Shown: piece after piece, positions 44,615 to 55,464 of the stretch
Layout of the letters: the number at the start of each line of letters is the position of its first letter
Position numbering within the stretch: position 1 is the first letter of the stretch
Origin: an uncultured Kangiella sp.
GTDB lineage: Bacteria > Pseudomonadota > Gammaproteobacteria > Enterobacterales > Kangiellaceae
Direction: 5' to 3'
Assembly: GCA_947503435.1 (NCBI GenBank)
Contig: CANNDL010000005.1
Coordinates: forward strand, 62,001 to 126,000
Length of the DNA: 64,000 nucleotides
The notes under the pieces: model-generated
Database searches by the model: none
Seen by the model: the letters and a program-made list of their open reading frames with translations, nothing else
Told to the model about the DNA's origin: nothing
Translations under genes and position numbers: made by a program

Positions 44615-44902
44615 TTAGCCGTCATAAGACTGTACTTGAGCAGCATTAGCACGATCAACGTAACCTTGGTAAGCTGGTATTGCGATTGCAGCTAAAACAC
44701 CTACCACCATTAATACAGGCGCTACTGTCGCTCCAATCCAGTGGATAGTTTTATAAGGCTCGGGCTTATAACCAAACTTATTTTCACCTTTAGTGCCTGG
44801 AATAAACCAGAAGATTAGTGGAACAAGCGGTACTATTAACAATAATGCTAACCAACCAGATGCATCAAAATCATGACAGCGTTGAATTATTATTGTGTGC
44901 TT
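44615..44902 (-). pseudogene. 5'-truncated DUF805 gene remnant
   Basis: The frame encodes only the second half of a DUF805 protein. It begins with TIIIQRCHDFDASGWLALLLIVPLVPLIFW, continues with PGTKGENKFG, and ends with a pilin-like helix (VGVLAAIAIPAYQGYVDRA). It reaches an in-frame TAA at 44903 with no ATG, GTG or ribosome site before QRCHDF. The region should carry three more membrane segments. The intact neighbour at 44969 has the matching TIQRVHDFGAKGLLAFLVFIP, which suggests a tandem duplicate that lost its 5' part. Expression from a TTG at 44842 is possible but unlikely. Confidence 0.75.
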
Positions 44903-44968
44903 TTATATTTATATAGCTATAAAGCAAGGATGATTAAATAAGCTTTACAAGCTTTTGGCAATATAGCT

Positions 44969-45499
44969 TTAGTAGCGTAAATAATTCATGAATATAACTA
45001 TGAACACCCAATAAAAAAACGCTAATCCCAGTATTCCAAGCCAGCCGGAAATTTTCACAAATAGTGATTCGTTTTTGGGAGGAGCGCCATAAAAATTCTC
45101 TTCAAGCTCTCCAGGCACCAGAAAAAGCGCCAAATTTATAATAGGGATAAATACTAAAAAGGCTAGCAATCCTTTAGCTCCAAAATCATGCACTCTTTGA
45201 ATAGTAAGCCACAGCCAATTTAGCAAACTTGCAATCAGGATAATAATAATTCCTACACCCCAAATCCATGCCATACTACCAGTAGCTACAGGCTTAGGCC
45301 CAGAATTAGTAATGTATAAGTAAGCAACCATCATAAGAATAAAGCTAATAAAAACTAACAATGGAAAAAAAAAGGTCATTTGTAAGTATTTCAATCGACC
45401 AATCCTTGCTCGCCAATTGGTATATTGAAACTTATATGAGTTTGCTTCTGCTTTAACCTCTAAATCTGCAATTGGAGCTTTATATGCAGTGTTATCCAC
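44969..45499 (-). CDS. DUF805 membrane protein
   Basis: This 176-residue protein has a hydrophilic N-terminus followed by ARIGRLKYLQMTFFFPLLVFISFILMM. The DUF805 core WLWLTIQRVHDFGAKGLLAFLVFIPIINLALFLVPGE and one more C-terminal helix follow. Four or five membrane segments are expected. Function is unknown. The start is GTG, overlapping the tadA stop (TAGTG), so it is coupled to tadA. A truncated relative lies immediately downstream. Confidence 0.85.
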   Translation of the reverse strand: MDNTAYKAPIADLEVKAEANSYKFQYTNWRARIGRLKYLQMTFFFPLLVFISFILMMVAYLYITNSGPKPVATGSMAWIWGVGIIIILIASLLNWLWLTIQRVHDFGAKGLLAFLVFIPIINLALFLVPGELEENFYGAPPKNESLFVKISGWLGILGLAFFYWVFIVIFMNYLRY

Positions 45500-45966
45500 T
45501 ATGTTGCTCTTTTCTTTCTAAAGAATTGTTTTAATTGTTGGCTGGCAATATCTTTTAACAAACCTAGTTTAACTTCACAATGATGATTAAACTCACGTTG
45601 CTGCAAAATATTCAATACTGAGCCAGCGGCACCTGTACGCGGATCTTCAGTTGCAAAAACTACTCGATTTACACGAGCATGAATCAAAGCCATTGCGCAC
45701 ATAGCACAAGGCTCTAAGGTGACGTATAAAGTGGTATCTACTAGGCGGTAGTTTTGGAGTTTCTGCCCTGCTTGTCGTAATGCCATGATTTCAGCATGAG
45801 CAGAAGGGTCATGATTTAGAATCGGTTGGTTATAGCCTTCAGCAATTATCTCGTCATCCTTTACTAACACAGCACCAACTGGCACTTCACCTTTTTCTTC
45901 AGCTAATGCAGCAAGCTCTAAGGCCCGCTGCATAAACTGATTATCTAATTCTGAAAACTTATCCAT
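45499..45966 (-). CDS. tadA: tRNA adenosine(34) deaminase
   Basis: This 155-residue zinc enzyme converts A34 to inosine in tRNA-Arg(ACG). The catalytic motif is HAEIMALRQ (about 57-65) and the zinc cysteines are in EPCAMCAMALIHARV (about 86-100). The C-terminal tail (QQLKQFFRKKRAT) is the usual RNA-binding helix. It follows guaA by 15 bases on the same strand, so it is probably in that transcript. Confidence 0.95.
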   Translation of the reverse strand: MDKFSELDNQFMQRALELAALAEEKGEVPVGAVLVKDDEIIAEGYNQPILNHDPSAHAEIMALRQAGQKLQNYRLVDTTLYVTLEPCAMCAMALIHARVNRVVFATEDPRTGAAGSVLNILQQREFNHHCEVKLGLLKDIASQQLKQFFRKKRAT

Positions 45967-45981
45967 AAGTTTTACTAGAGA

Positions 45982-47553
45982 TTATTCCCACTCAATAGTT
46001 GCAGGTGGCTTTGACGAAATATCATAGGTTACGCGCGATATACCATCCACTTCATTAATAATACGGCCTGAAACATGCTCTAGAAACTCATATGGCAAGT
46101 GAGCCCAACGTGCAGTCATAAAGTCGATCGTTTCTACCGCTCTTAAAGCAACTACATAGTCATATTTACGGCCATCACCCATCACACCAACCGAGCGAAC
46201 TGGTAAGAATACAGTGAACGACTGGCTAGTTTTATGGTAAAGATCCCACTTATATAATTCATCAATAAAGATCGCATCGGCTTTACGCAATAAATCGGCG
46301 TATTCTTTTTTAACCTCGCCAAGAATACGAACACCTAAGCCAGGTCCTGGGAAAGGATGGCGATAAAGCATGTCATACGGCAAGCCTAGCTCTAGGCCAA
46401 TCTTACGAACTTCATCTTTGAATAATTCGCGTAGGGGCTCAACTAATTTAAGCTCCATATCTTCAGGCAGGCCACCAACATTATGGTGTGATTTAATCAC
46501 GTGCGCTTTACCGGTTTTAGCACCTGCAGATTCAATTACGTCTGGATAAATAGTGCCTTGGGCTAACCACTTCGCATTGACTAATTTTTTTGATTCTTCG
46601 TCAAAAATATCAACGAATACTTTACCAATAATTTTACGCTTAGCTTCCGGCTCGTCTTCACCTTTAAGCTCACCTAAGAAACGGTCTTCCGCATCTACCC
46701 GGATGATGTTTAAGCCAAATTTACCTGAGAACATGTCCATCACTTGATCGCCTTCATTTAAGCGAAGCAAGCCGTTATCAACAAATACACAAGTTAACCT
46801 GTCGCCAATCGCTTGATGCAATAACATTGCTGTAACAGAAGAATCCACACCACCTGATAGACCTAAAACCACTTCATCATCACCAACATCTTGCTTAATT
46901 TTTTCGATTGCATCTTGGATGATATTGGCTGAAGTCCATAACTTTTCACAACCACAAATATCAGCAACGAAACGCTCTAATATACGGCCTCCTTGTTTAG
47001 TGTGGGTTACTTCAGCGTGGAATTGAATACCGTAAAAAGGTTTTTCTTGATGCGCCATTGCTGCGATAGGTGCATTTTCACTAGAAGCGATTACTTCAAA
47101 AGTACTAGGTACTTCAACTACTTTATCTCCATGGCTCATCCAAACGTCTAAGATAGCTTTACTGCCTTCGATACGATCTTCGATGCCATTAAATAGCACG
47201 TTATCAACCGCCGAAACTTCTGCGTATCCAAATTCTTTCTTATCGGAGGTGCCAACCTTGCCGCCCAACTGATGTGCCATGGTTTGCATGCCATAGCATA
47301 TACCCAAAACTGGTACGCCTAATTCAAATACAAGTTCAGGTGCACGTGGAGTATCATCTAAAGTAACGGATTCAGGACCACCCGAAAGAATAACTCCTTT
47401 AGGATTAAATTCACGAATAAACTCATCGCTAATATCAAATGGAACCAACTCACAATAAACCCCAATCTCACGTACACGACGAGCAATCAATTGAGTGTAC
47501 TGCGAACCAAAATCTAAAATTAGAACTCGATGGTCATGAATATTCGCTTGCAT
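45982..47553 (-). CDS. guaA: GMP synthase (glutamine-hydrolysing)
   Basis: This 523-residue enzyme makes GMP from XMP, ATP and glutamine. The N-terminal class I amidotransferase ([17 protein letters not shown], nucleophile in [16 protein letters not shown]) leads to an ATP-pyrophosphatase domain with [16 protein letters not shown] (about 226-241). The dimerisation domain ends [15 protein letters not shown]. Length is normal. The gap to guaB is unusually large (240 bases) and contains a terminator and a palindrome. Confidence 0.98.
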   Translation of the reverse strand: MQANIHDHRVLILDFGSQYTQLIARRVREIGVYCELVPFDISDEFIREFNPKGVILSGGPESVTLDDTPRAPELVFELGVPVLGICYGMQTMAHQLGGKVGTSDKKEFGYAEVSAVDNVLFNGIEDRIEGSKAILDVWMSHGDKVVEVPSTFEVIASSENAPIAAMAHQEKPFYGIQFHAEVTHTKQGGRILERFVADICGCEKLWTSANIIQDAIEKIKQDVGDDEVVLGLSGGVDSSVTAMLLHQAIGDRLTCVFVDNGLLRLNEGDQVMDMFSGKFGLNIIRVDAEDRFLGELKGEDEPEAKRKIIGKVFVDIFDEESKKLVNAKWLAQGTIYPDVIESAGAKTGKAHVIKSHHNVGGLPEDMELKLVEPLRELFKDEVRKIGLELGLPYDMLYRHPFPGPGLGVRILGEVKKEYADLLRKADAIFIDELYKWDLYHKTSQSFTVFLPVRSVGVMGDGRKYDYVVALRAVETIDFMTARWAHLPYEFLEHVSGRIINEVDGISRVTYDISSKPPATIEWE

Positions 47554-47599
47554 CAGCTTTACCTTCTTAGGTTAGATGTAACTGTCTAAATAAAATCAA

Positions 47600-47637
47600 A
47601 AAACCGCAGACTATCTTCATATTTAGTCCACGGTTTT
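47600..47637 (-). terminator. Intrinsic terminator between guaB and guaA
   Basis: On the minus strand AAAACCG / CGGTTTT pair around an inner TAGTC.../GACTA... stem, with a symmetric two-base mismatch, followed by seven T and GATTTT. It lies 46 bases before the guaA start, so most guaB transcripts may end here unless it is overridden. Confidence 0.75.
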
Positions 47638-47682
47638 AGTACAACGCTTGCACAACTTGTTTGTTGCACTTGAGAGAAACGG

Positions 47683-47788
47683 ATAGATTTATTGAGATCG
47701 AGGCAGAGTTTTATGAAGCTGCGTAGTGTACAAGTCAGTACACGAGCATGACTGAATAAAACTCTAACGAAGAGTTCGATAAATCTAT
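47683..47788. repeat. Nested palindrome, copy 1 (guaB-guaA spacer)
   Basis: Three inverted repeats are nested: ATAGATTTAT/ATAAATCTAT (outer), AGAGTTTTAT/ATAAAACTCT (middle), GTGTAC/GTACAC (inner). The core GCGTAGTGTACAAGT...GTACACGAGCA resembles the core of copy 2 at 60320-60421. It is probably a dispersed intergenic hairpin element. The RNA form would be a long cruciform-like stem. Confidence 0.85.
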
Positions 47789-47793
47789 ACAGT

Positions 47794-49254
47794 TTATCTC
47801 CTGTAGTTTGGAGCTTCTTTCGTAATAGTAACGTCATGCACATGGCTTTCATTCATGCCCGCATTAGTCACTCTCACAAATTCCGCTTTATTGCGCATCT
47901 CATCGATCGTGCCGCAGCCCGTTAAGCCCATGCTTGAACGTAAGCCACCCATCATTTGATGGATAATTTGGTTCATAGCACCTTTATACGGTACTCGACC
48001 TTCAATACCTTCAGGTACTAATTTGTCCGCAGCATTGGAACTTTGGAAATATCTATCTGCAGAGCTATTCTTTTGGCTCATAGCACCAAGTGAGCCCATA
48101 CCTCGATATGACTTGTAAGAACGGCCTTGATATAACTCAACTTCTCCAGGCGCTTCTTCTGTGCCTGCTAGCATCGAGCCAACCATCACACAATAAGCTC
48201 CAGCAGCTAAAGCTTTACAGATATCACCAGAGAAACGAACACCACCATCTGCAATAAATGGAACTCCTGAATTTTGTAATTCTCGAGCCACATTTGAAAT
48301 AGCAGAAATTTGCGGAACCCCTACACCAGTTACAATACGAGTAGTACAAATTGAACCGGGACCAATTCCAACTTTCACTGCATCGGCGCCAGCATCTACT
48401 AATGCACGAGCACCAGCAGCCGTTGCTATATTACCGCCAATCACTTGAATATCCGGGAATTTTTGCTTAACCCATTTAACTTTATTTAATACGCCTTGCG
48501 AGTGGCCGTGAGATGTATCAACCAAAATTATATCTAAACCTGCATCTACTAATGCTGTAACGCGGTCTTCTGTATCAGCGCCAGTCCCAACTGCTGCACC
48601 AACCCGTAAATGGCCATAACGATCTTTACAAGCATTCGGCTTGTTTTCGGCATTTCGAATATCTTTAACTGTGATCAAGCCTTTTAGATCAAAAGCGTCA
48701 TCGACTACCAGCACTTTTTCAATTCGGTACCTGTGCAATTTCTCTAAGACTTCTTCGCTGGAAGCATTTTCTTTGACCGTCACCAATTTATCTTTTGGTG
48801 TCATCACGTTTGAAATTGGTTGTTCTAAATTAGTTTCAAAACGAATATCGCGGTTAGTTACAATACCGACTAGCTGATCACCGTCTACCACTGGCATACC
48901 GGAAATACCATGACGTTCAGTCATCGCTTTTACTTCGCCAATCGTAGTATTAGGTGGAATAGTAATTGGATCTTTTACGATACCGCTTTCGAATTTCTTA
49001 ACACGGCGAACATTATTTGCTTGTTCTTCGATGGTCATATTTTTATGAATAAAACCAATACCGCCTTCTTGGGCCAAAGCAATCGCTAAACGTGCTTCAG
49101 TTACCGTATCCATTGCGGCAGAAACTAATGGAATATTCAAAGAAAAGTCGCGCGTGATTTTGGTGCGTAAGTCCGCATCCGCAGGTAGTACGGTCGAATG
49201 ACCAGGTACTAATAAAACGTCGTCAAAGGTAAGAGCTTCCTCTATAATGCGCAT
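47794..49254 (-). CDS. guaB: Inosine-5'-monophosphate dehydrogenase
   Basis: This 486-residue NAD-dependent enzyme makes XMP, the first step to GMP. It is a TIM barrel with the catalytic loop [17 protein letters not shown] (Cys about 302), and two CBS domains are inserted near 90-200 ([34 protein letters not shown]). The ATG at 49254 ([15 protein letters not shown]) is chosen over an upstream GTG. It reads from a good promoter (49336-49365) and is divergent from xseA. Confidence 0.98.
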   Translation of the reverse strand: MRIIEEALTFDDVLLVPGHSTVLPADADLRTKITRDFSLNIPLVSAAMDTVTEARLAIALAQEGGIGFIHKNMTIEEQANNVRRVKKFESGIVKDPITIPPNTTIGEVKAMTERHGISGMPVVDGDQLVGIVTNRDIRFETNLEQPISNVMTPKDKLVTVKENASSEEVLEKLHRYRIEKVLVVDDAFDLKGLITVKDIRNAENKPNACKDRYGHLRVGAAVGTGADTEDRVTALVDAGLDIILVDTSHGHSQGVLNKVKWVKQKFPDIQVIGGNIATAAGARALVDAGADAVKVGIGPGSICTTRIVTGVGVPQISAISNVARELQNSGVPFIADGGVRFSGDICKALAAGAYCVMVGSMLAGTEEAPGEVELYQGRSYKSYRGMGSLGAMSQKNSSADRYFQSSNAADKLVPEGIEGRVPYKGAMNQIIHQMMGGLRSSMGLTGCGTIDEMRNKAEFVRVTNAGMNESHVHDVTITKEAPNYRR

Positions 49255-49335
49255 ATCGTATACCACGTATTATGTGCCAGTATATGGGTCTAGATGTTAT
49301 TATCCGAACCCTGCTCTGGCTTTGTGAAGCGCGTT

Positions 49336-49365
49336 ATTATACCTTTTCTTTTAACTTTAGGTAAA
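49336..49365 (-). promoter_or_regulatory. Sigma70 promoter of guaB
   Basis: TTTACC and a perfect TATAAT are 18 bases apart, predicting a start near 49329 and a leader of about 75 bases. I see no PurR-type operator in the region. Confidence 0.65.
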
Positions 49366-49401
49366 TAACTAATTACATAAGAATAGTAAATAAAATAATC
49401 C

Positions 49402-50763
49402 ATGATTCAACCTCTTTTACAGCCTCAAAAAGCGTCAAAAGCTCCTGGAGAGCAACGAAAAGTATTCTCAGTTTCCGAAATGGCACTGACTATTCGTCGC
49501 CAATTAGAACGTGAAATAGGACAAATCTGGATAACCGGCGAAATTTCTAACTTCATGCAGCCCGCTTCTGGCCATTGGTATTTCACACTCAAAGATGCCA
49601 ATGCTCAGTTGAAATGTGCCATATTTAAGAATCGTAATCGGTCGGCACGCTTTACCCCAGAAGATGGTCAGCAAGTGCTTATTCGAGCAAAACTCAGTCT
49701 GTATGAACCACGTGGTGATTTGCAGCTAATTGGCGAATATATCGAGCCAGCTGGAGAAGGTGCTCTACAGATTGCCTTTAACCGCCTTAAAGAAAAACTG
49801 AATGCTAAAGGCTTATTTGAGCAGGTACATAAAAAGCCGATCCCACAAGTACCGGAAAAAATTGGTATTGTTACTTCAGCCAGTGGCGCAGCAATTAGGG
49901 ATGTATTAACGGTACTAAAACGCCGTATGCCGCAAATACCTGTGGTGATATATCCAAGTTTGGTACAAGGAGATAGCGCTGCCCAAAATATGATTAAACA
50001 AATTGAACAAGCTAATCAAGATAACACTTGTGATGTTTTACTGGTTACTCGTGGTGGCGGCTCTTTAGAAGATATGTGGTGCTTTAATGATGAAGCATTA
50101 GCCGAAACCATATTTGCCAGTGAGTTACCTGTTGTCTCGGCTGTTGGTCATGAGGTTGATATATCCATTAGCGATATGGTGGCGGATTTGCGCGCCCCTA
50201 CCCCATCAGCTGCTGCAGAATTACTGGTTCCCGATCAATCTGAATATCGGCAAAAGCTTAACCAATTCAAAAGACGTTTGGTTAATGAAACCGAGCATAA
50301 GCTCGAAGTAGCTCAAGCTTTGCTGGATCGTCTCATTGCACAAATCGTCCACCCTAAAGAAAAACTGGTTGAATCTCGTGCTGAGTTAAGAGAGTTAATC
50401 CAGAATCTATTAGTGGCTTTTAGGGAAACTGTATCAGAGCGCTCAACTGACTTAATTGATTTGCAATATCGTCTTAAGTCATTTGATCCTCAGTTTGAAC
50501 TAGAACAGAGACAAGATGAACTAGTGGTATCACAAGGTAATTTAGTTAAATCCTTTCAAGACTTACTAAAAGGCAAGCAACAACAAATGGCGCTATCCAT
50601 GCAACAACTCAATGACTTTAGCCCATTAGCCACTTTAAAACGCGGTTATACCATTACTGAAGATGAATCTGGCAAGACCCTTACTTCGGTAAAGCAAGCT
50701 AAAAAGGCCAAAGAACTAACTACAAAATTTATTGATGGTTCGCTAAACAGCACAGTGAACTAA
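49402..50763 (+). CDS. xseA: Exodeoxyribonuclease VII large subunit
   Basis: This 453-residue subunit of the single-strand DNA exonuclease has an N-terminal OB fold (FSVSEMALTIRRQLEREIGQIWITGEISNF, about 22-51). The catalytic region is in PEKIGIVTSASGAAIRDVLTVLKRR, VTRGGGSLEDMWCFNDE and SAVGHEVDISISDMVADLRAPTPSAAAE, and a long coiled coil spans about 285-420. Its stop abuts the der stop with no gap on the opposite strand. The small subunit XseB is not in the window. Confidence 0.96.
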   Translation: MIQPLLQPQKASKAPGEQRKVFSVSEMALTIRRQLEREIGQIWITGEISNFMQPASGHWYFTLKDANAQLKCAIFKNRNRSARFTPEDGQQVLIRAKLSLYEPRGDLQLIGEYIEPAGEGALQIAFNRLKEKLNAKGLFEQVHKKPIPQVPEKIGIVTSASGAAIRDVLTVLKRRMPQIPVVIYPSLVQGDSAAQNMIKQIEQANQDNTCDVLLVTRGGGSLEDMWCFNDEALAETIFASELPVVSAVGHEVDISISDMVADLRAPTPSAAAELLVPDQSEYRQKLNQFKRRLVNETEHKLEVAQALLDRLIAQIVHPKEKLVESRAELRELIQNLLVAFRETVSERSTDLIDLQYRLKSFDPQFELEQRQDELVVSQGNLVKSFQDLLKGKQQQMALSMQQLNDFSPLATLKRGYTITEDESGKTLTSVKQAKKAKELTTKFIDGSLNSTVN

Positions 50764-52164
50764 CTACTTCTTACCAAACTTCTTAATTGCTCTTTTGCGT
50801 TTAAGTCTTTGACGGCGAGTGATTTCGTTCTTACGACCTTTGAAAGGATTATCGCCTTCTTTTAACTCTAAACGAATTGGGGTGCCAATTAGTTTTAATT
50901 TATTGCGGAAGAAATTAATCAGATAGCGCTTATAACTTTCTGGTAATTTTTTGCACTGATTACCGTGGATAACGATAATTGGAGGGTTATGACCACCTGG
51001 GTGGGCGTAACGTAATTTAACGCGACGACCAGATGCCATAGCGGGTTGGTGTTTTTCGTAAGCCTCTTCAAGTAAAGCAGTTAGTTGCGAAGCTGACATT
51101 TCAACTTGCGCCGACTCCCAAGCTTCGTCTACAGATTCCCACAAGTGGCCAACGTTAGAGCCATGCAGTGCAGAAATAAAGTGGATCTTAGCAAAATCGA
51201 TAAAACCTAAACGTCGATCAATTTCGCTTTTCACTTCATCGCGATCTTCTTCGGTCATACCATCCCATTTATTAATGGCAATAACCATTGAGCGACCTGC
51301 ATCCACAATATAGCTAATTAAACTTAAATCTTGATCAGTAATTGGCTCACGGGCATCCATCACCATAATAGCGACGTTAGAATCATTAATAGCTTGTAGC
51401 GTTTTTAAAACCGAGAATTTTTCTACGGCTTCTTTAACTTTACCGCGTCGGCGTACACCAGCTGTATCAATTAAAGTATAGTTTTTATCGCGGCGCTCCA
51501 TTTCGATATAAATCGAGTCGCGAGTAGTTCCTGGCATATCATAAACCACTACTCGATCTTCACCTAAGAAACGGTTTACTAAGGTTGACTTACCCACATT
51601 GGGTCGGCCAACGATGGAAAGTTTAACGCCCTTTGCTATCTCTTCAGGTTCAGCATCAGGATCGACTTCTTCAAGCTCAAGTTGCTCAAAGATATTCTCA
51701 ATAACGCCATTTACGCCGCGACCATGTGCCGCAGCCATGGGTAACACATGCTCATAGCCTAAGCTGAAATATTCAGCCATAGCCGCTTCTTCGTGTACAC
51801 CATCAACTTTATTGACTAGCATCAAAACAGGCTTGTTTTGGCGACGTAGATGTTCAGAAACGAATTCGTCAGCACCAGTCATGCCGGTGCGCGCATCGAC
51901 TAAAAATAGAACAATATCGGCTTCTTCAATTGCCTGTAACGATTGTTCAGCCATCAAACCGTCAATACCCTCTTCATCACCTGCAATACCGCCCGTATCG
52001 ACCACAATAAACTTCTGGCCTTTTAGTTTGGCTTGCCCATATTGACGATCACGAGTAAGCCCGGGTAGATTTGCTACCAAGGCATCACGAGATTTGGTTA
52101 ATCGATTAAAAAGTGTCGATTTACCGACATTAGGACGGCCAACTAAGGCAATTACAGGTAACAT
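50764..52164 (-). CDS. der: Ribosome biogenesis GTPase Der
   Basis: This 466-residue protein has two tandem GTPase domains, each with GRPNVGKST (about 8-16 and 184-192), DTAG-type G3 and NKxD motifs, and a C-terminal KH-like domain (about 360-466). Der is essential for 50S assembly. The basic C-terminal tail ([17 protein letters not shown]) is usual. It is the last gene of the ndk-to-der cluster, 38 bases after bamB. Confidence 0.98.
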   Translation of the reverse strand: MLPVIALVGRPNVGKSTLFNRLTKSRDALVANLPGLTRDRQYGQAKLKGQKFIVVDTGGIAGDEEGIDGLMAEQSLQAIEEADIVLFLVDARTGMTGADEFVSEHLRRQNKPVLMLVNKVDGVHEEAAMAEYFSLGYEHVLPMAAAHGRGVNGVIENIFEQLELEEVDPDAEPEEIAKGVKLSIVGRPNVGKSTLVNRFLGEDRVVVYDMPGTTRDSIYIEMERRDKNYTLIDTAGVRRRGKVKEAVEKFSVLKTLQAINDSNVAIMVMDAREPITDQDLSLISYIVDAGRSMVIAINKWDGMTEEDRDEVKSEIDRRLGFIDFAKIHFISALHGSNVGHLWESVDEAWESAQVEMSASQLTALLEEAYEKHQPAMASGRRVKLRYAHPGGHNPPIIVIHGNQCKKLPESYKRYLINFFRNKLKLIGTPIRLELKEGDNPFKGRKNEITRRQRLKRKRAIKKFGKK

Positions 52165-52202
52165 ATAAAGAGTACCGAGAAATTAATAAGCTTATCTTGA
52201 AT

Positions 52203-53411
52203 CTACTCTGAGTCCATTACGGCTTCAGTATCGATTTCTTGATAATTAGGGTTCTTGATGGCATATAAATAGCCGTAACGACTAGTCGCATAAATCATTT
52301 CAGGGGTAACGATTGGCGTTCCAGCCACTCCATAATCATCTAAATGAGTACGGGCAACCACTTCCCCAGTGGATTTATCTAGCCAATGCAAATAACCTTC
52401 AAAATCACCCAATATAATGGTATTTCCATTATCGGCGGCAGCGGTAGGATTTCGGTATTTCAAGCCTTCAGCTTTCCAAACCAATTCGCCACTTAATCTA
52501 TCTAAAGCTTCAACTACACCATCTGTATTTACTAAATAAACGTGACGGGTATCCACTAAAGGATCACGTAAAACTGAAGTAGAATGGCGCCATAAGAAGC
52601 GGCCATTTTGCAAATCAAGAGCAATGGCAAAACCATCATAGCCAGCTGCATAAAGGTTAGAGCCATAAATCACTGGACTTGCGTCTACATCCACAATTCG
52701 AGAGATATCTGAACTTCCTCGTGGAGACGATAGACGTTGCTCCCACAACAAATCGCCGTTTAATACATTGAATGCACCAATTTTACCATTGGCAAATCCA
52801 GTCACCGCAATACCGCCTGTTGCTAATGGAGCAGATGTTCCGCGCAAAGTTAGCTTTGGTAATACACGATCGTAAAACCAGTCTTGTTTGCCAGATTGCA
52901 AATCTAAACCAAATATTTGACCGTCTGCGGTTCGCACCACTAGCTTACCTTCATCGATTGCTGCCGGCGCTAATACTTCACTACTAACTTCCGTGCGCCA
53001 CTGTTCCGAGCCATCATTTACATCCAGTACTATTATTTCAGCGTCTTTAGTACCAATTGCAATAACACCAGCATCAGCAGTAACACCACCTGATAAAGGA
53101 AGTTCTAATTTCTTTTCCCAGATCAAGTCACCAGTTGTTTTATCAAATGCTGAAACTAATCCGGTTGGATCTGCAGCAATAATTTTCTCTTCCCAAATAG
53201 CAGGTTTTAAACTATTAAACTGTTTGTTATCACTGTCGCCAACAACTTCGCGCCACTCACGATCTATTTCAAATTTTTCCTGAATATCTACCAATTCAGT
53301 TGGTTCATTCAATGGTGCTTCAGCGCATGCGGCTAAAAGAGCAATCGAACTAACCATGGCTAATTTCGAAAATAAGCTCATACGAGTAACTAATTGTTTT
53401 TGTTGTGACAT
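52203..53411 (-). CDS. bamB: Outer membrane assembly lipoprotein BamB
   Basis: This 402-residue protein has a lipobox (IALLAAC29AEAP) and an eight-bladed PQQ-like beta propeller (repeats such as LVSAFDKTTGDLIWEKKL and VEALDRLSGELVWKAEG). It is an accessory subunit of the BAM complex. An internal ATG at codon 11 (MSLFSK) gives a shorter, more typical signal peptide and could be the true start, but AGGA precedes the first ATG. It is in the conserved yfgM-bamB-der order. Confidence 0.95.
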   Translation of the reverse strand: MSQQKQLVTRMSLFSKLAMVSSIALLAACAEAPLNEPTELVDIQEKFEIDREWREVVGDSDNKQFNSLKPAIWEEKIIAADPTGLVSAFDKTTGDLIWEKKLELPLSGGVTADAGVIAIGTKDAEIIVLDVNDGSEQWRTEVSSEVLAPAAIDEGKLVVRTADGQIFGLDLQSGKQDWFYDRVLPKLTLRGTSAPLATGGIAVTGFANGKIGAFNVLNGDLLWEQRLSSPRGSSDISRIVDVDASPVIYGSNLYAAGYDGFAIALDLQNGRFLWRHSTSVLRDPLVDTRHVYLVNTDGVVEALDRLSGELVWKAEGLKYRNPTAAADNGNTIILGDFEGYLHWLDKSTGEVVARTHLDDYGVAGTPIVTPEMIYATSRYGYLYAIKNPNYQEIDTEAVMDSE

Positions 53412-53439
53412 AAATTTTTCCTAATCTTTTGGGTGCTGA

Positions 53440-54066
53440 CTACTCAATACCAAATTCTGTTAAGCGCATTGCCAACAAAGGCTCAATTGCACCATCAGCA
53501 GCTTCTTTTGCTTGCTTATATAATGCAATCGCTTCTTCTTGTTTTTCTTGACCTAATAAAGCTTCACCCTGTAATAATAAGCTTGTCGCTTTATGAGCAT
53601 CGAATTCAATCGCTTTAGCAACAGCTTCGGCTTCGACATATTGATCCAGTTGTAACAATACTCGAGCCAGACGAATCTGTGCCAATGCTTTAAAGGTACT
53701 ATTACCTTTGTCCGCTACCCAGCGTAATTGTTCCGCAGCTTCTGCATATTTATTTTGCTCAGCATATTGTTGCGCTAGCTTAAGAGCCGCTAAACTGGCA
53801 TAACTAGTTTCAGGGTGGTTTTTAATAAGCTCGTTCGCTTTAGTTACAAACTCAGGGTTTTCTACCTGGCCAGCAACAATCGACGCCAATGCTTGGTTGT
53901 AACTTTGAGATGCAGCTTCAGCCTGTTCTTTTTGGTAGCTTTGGTAATATTTCCAACCAAATAAACCTCCAAAACCAATGATGGCGCCTAAAATAATAGC
54001 GTTACCATTCTCTTTCCAAAAACTCTTAATCGCTTCTACTTGTTGTTCTTCGGTTTCATAAGCCAT
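53440..54066 (-). CDS. yfgM: YfgM family SecYEG-associated TPR protein
   Basis: This 208-residue inner-membrane protein has a short cytoplasmic N-terminus (MAYETEEQQVEAIKSFWKENG), one membrane segment (about 22-40, GNAIILGAIIGFGGLFGW) and a periplasmic TPR domain. YfgM works with PpiD at the Sec translocon. Position between hisS and bamB is canonical. Spacing to both neighbours is short, so co-transcription is likely. Confidence 0.94.
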   Translation of the reverse strand: MAYETEEQQVEAIKSFWKENGNAIILGAIIGFGGLFGWKYYQSYQKEQAEAASQSYNQALASIVAGQVENPEFVTKANELIKNHPETSYASLAALKLAQQYAEQNKYAEAAEQLRWVADKGNSTFKALAQIRLARVLLQLDQYVEAEAVAKAIEFDAHKATSLLLQGEALLGQEKQEEAIALYKQAKEAADGAIEPLLAMRLTEFGIE

Positions 54067-54080
54067 GAATGGCCTCCTAC

Positions 54081-55355
54081 TTACTTCTCTATAATTTTTT
54101 GTAATTGATTAACGATTTCAGACTGTGAAACCATTAGCTGTTCTTTGTGTTCACGCAAAAATTTCACGCCAACAGTTTTATCATTGGTTTCTTGCTCACC
54201 AATAACCAGAGCAATCGAAGCGCCGCTTTTATCAGCACGTTTAAATTGCTTTTTAAAATTACCGCCACCAAAATTTGTTCTCACACGTAAACTTGGCAAC
54301 CCAGTTCGAATAGCCTCCGCTAATTGCATAGCATTAATTTCAGCGATATCGCCGAGCGCCACCATAAAAATATCGGCATCACTCATTTCTATCGGCGAAG
54401 TATCTTCCATTAAAGAGACAATGCGCTCGATACCCATAGCAAAACCGCTAGCAGTAGTTGCATGGCCACCTAGCTGTTCCGTTAGACCATCATAACGACC
54501 GCCAGCACATATAGTACCTTGTGCACCTAATTTATCCGTAATCCACTCAAAAACCGTCCGGTTGTAGTAATCTAAACCGCGTACCAACTTTTGATTAACT
54601 TGATACTCAATACCGTTCGCATCCAATATTTGGCATAAACGTGCAAAATGTTCTTTCGATTCAGTATCTAAATAGTCAGCAAGCTTAGGAGCATCAACAA
54701 CCAATTCTTGCGTATTTGGATTTTTGGAATCCAAAATTCTTAGTGGATTGGTCGCCAATCGCTTTTGGCTGTCCTCGTCAAGCTGATCTTTAATTGGCGT
54801 TAAAAATGCCACCAATGCATCACGATATTCAGCTCGCGCTTCATTCGAACCAAGCGAGTTAATTTCTAATCGAACCGTATCGGCAATATCTAACGCATTC
54901 CATAAGCGCGCTGTCATTAAGATCAATTCAGCGTCCACATCTGGAGTTGCGATACCAAAAGTTTCAACACCTAATTGGTGGAATTGACGATATCGACCTT
55001 TTTGCGGGCGTTCATGACGGAACATAGGGCCCATATACCAAAGACGTTGTTCTTGGTTATATAAAAGACCATGCTCAATTCCAGCACGAACACAAGGAGC
55101 TGTGCCCTCTGGACGTAAGCTTAAGCTATCACCGTTTCTATCATCGAAAGTGTACATTTCCTTTTCAACAATATCGGTCACCTCACCTACAGCTCGCTTG
55201 AAAAGAGTAGTCTTTTCAACAATTGGCATACGAATTTCGTTAAAGCCATAGGACGCCAGTAGCTGACGCAATATTGCTTCCAACTTCTGCCAGTAGGGGG
55301 TTCTCTGCGGCAAAATATCGTTCATGCCGCGAATAGCTTGAATTTTCTGACTCAA
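54081..55355 (-). CDS. hisS: Histidyl-tRNA synthetase
   Basis: This 424-residue class II synthetase has motif 1 ([19 protein letters not shown]), motif 2 ([19 protein letters not shown]...[21 protein letters not shown]), histidine-specific [15 protein letters not shown], and motif 3 ([13 protein letters not shown]). The C-terminal anticodon-binding domain follows. The start is TTG, because no ATG lies before the family start (M)[15 protein letters not shown]. It is not adjacent to ispG: two small genes intervene. Confidence 0.97.
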   Translation of the reverse strand: MSQKIQAIRGMNDILPQRTPYWQKLEAILRQLLASYGFNEIRMPIVEKTTLFKRAVGEVTDIVEKEMYTFDDRNGDSLSLRPEGTAPCVRAGIEHGLLYNQEQRLWYMGPMFRHERPQKGRYRQFHQLGVETFGIATPDVDAELILMTARLWNALDIADTVRLEINSLGSNEARAEYRDALVAFLTPIKDQLDEDSQKRLATNPLRILDSKNPNTQELVVDAPKLADYLDTESKEHFARLCQILDANGIEYQVNQKLVRGLDYYNRTVFEWITDKLGAQGTICAGGRYDGLTEQLGGHATTASGFAMGIERIVSLMEDTSPIEMSDADIFMVALGDIAEINAMQLAEAIRTGLPSLRVRTNFGGGNFKKQFKRADKSGASIALVIGEQETNDKTVGVKFLREHKEQLMVSQSEIVNQLQKIIEK

Positions 55356-55464
55356 GGCGCTGATCGCTCGAATTTATAAATTTCTCAAATAAGAGCGAGA
55401 TTATAGCGGATTTCTAGGAAAACAGTAGGGTTTTCAGGTAATAACTGGCTTATTTACAGAGGAA

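Noticed and set aside
47683-47788. Insertion sequence or MITE
   Set aside because: No target-site duplication is visible and no transposase is near. The arms differ between the two copies, unlike recently moved MITEs.
47586-47852. 88-residue minus-strand ORF across the guaB-guaA gap
   Set aside because: It runs through the palindrome and terminator, overlaps the guaB 3' end in another frame, has no ribosome site, and its translation is low complexity without any family resemblance.
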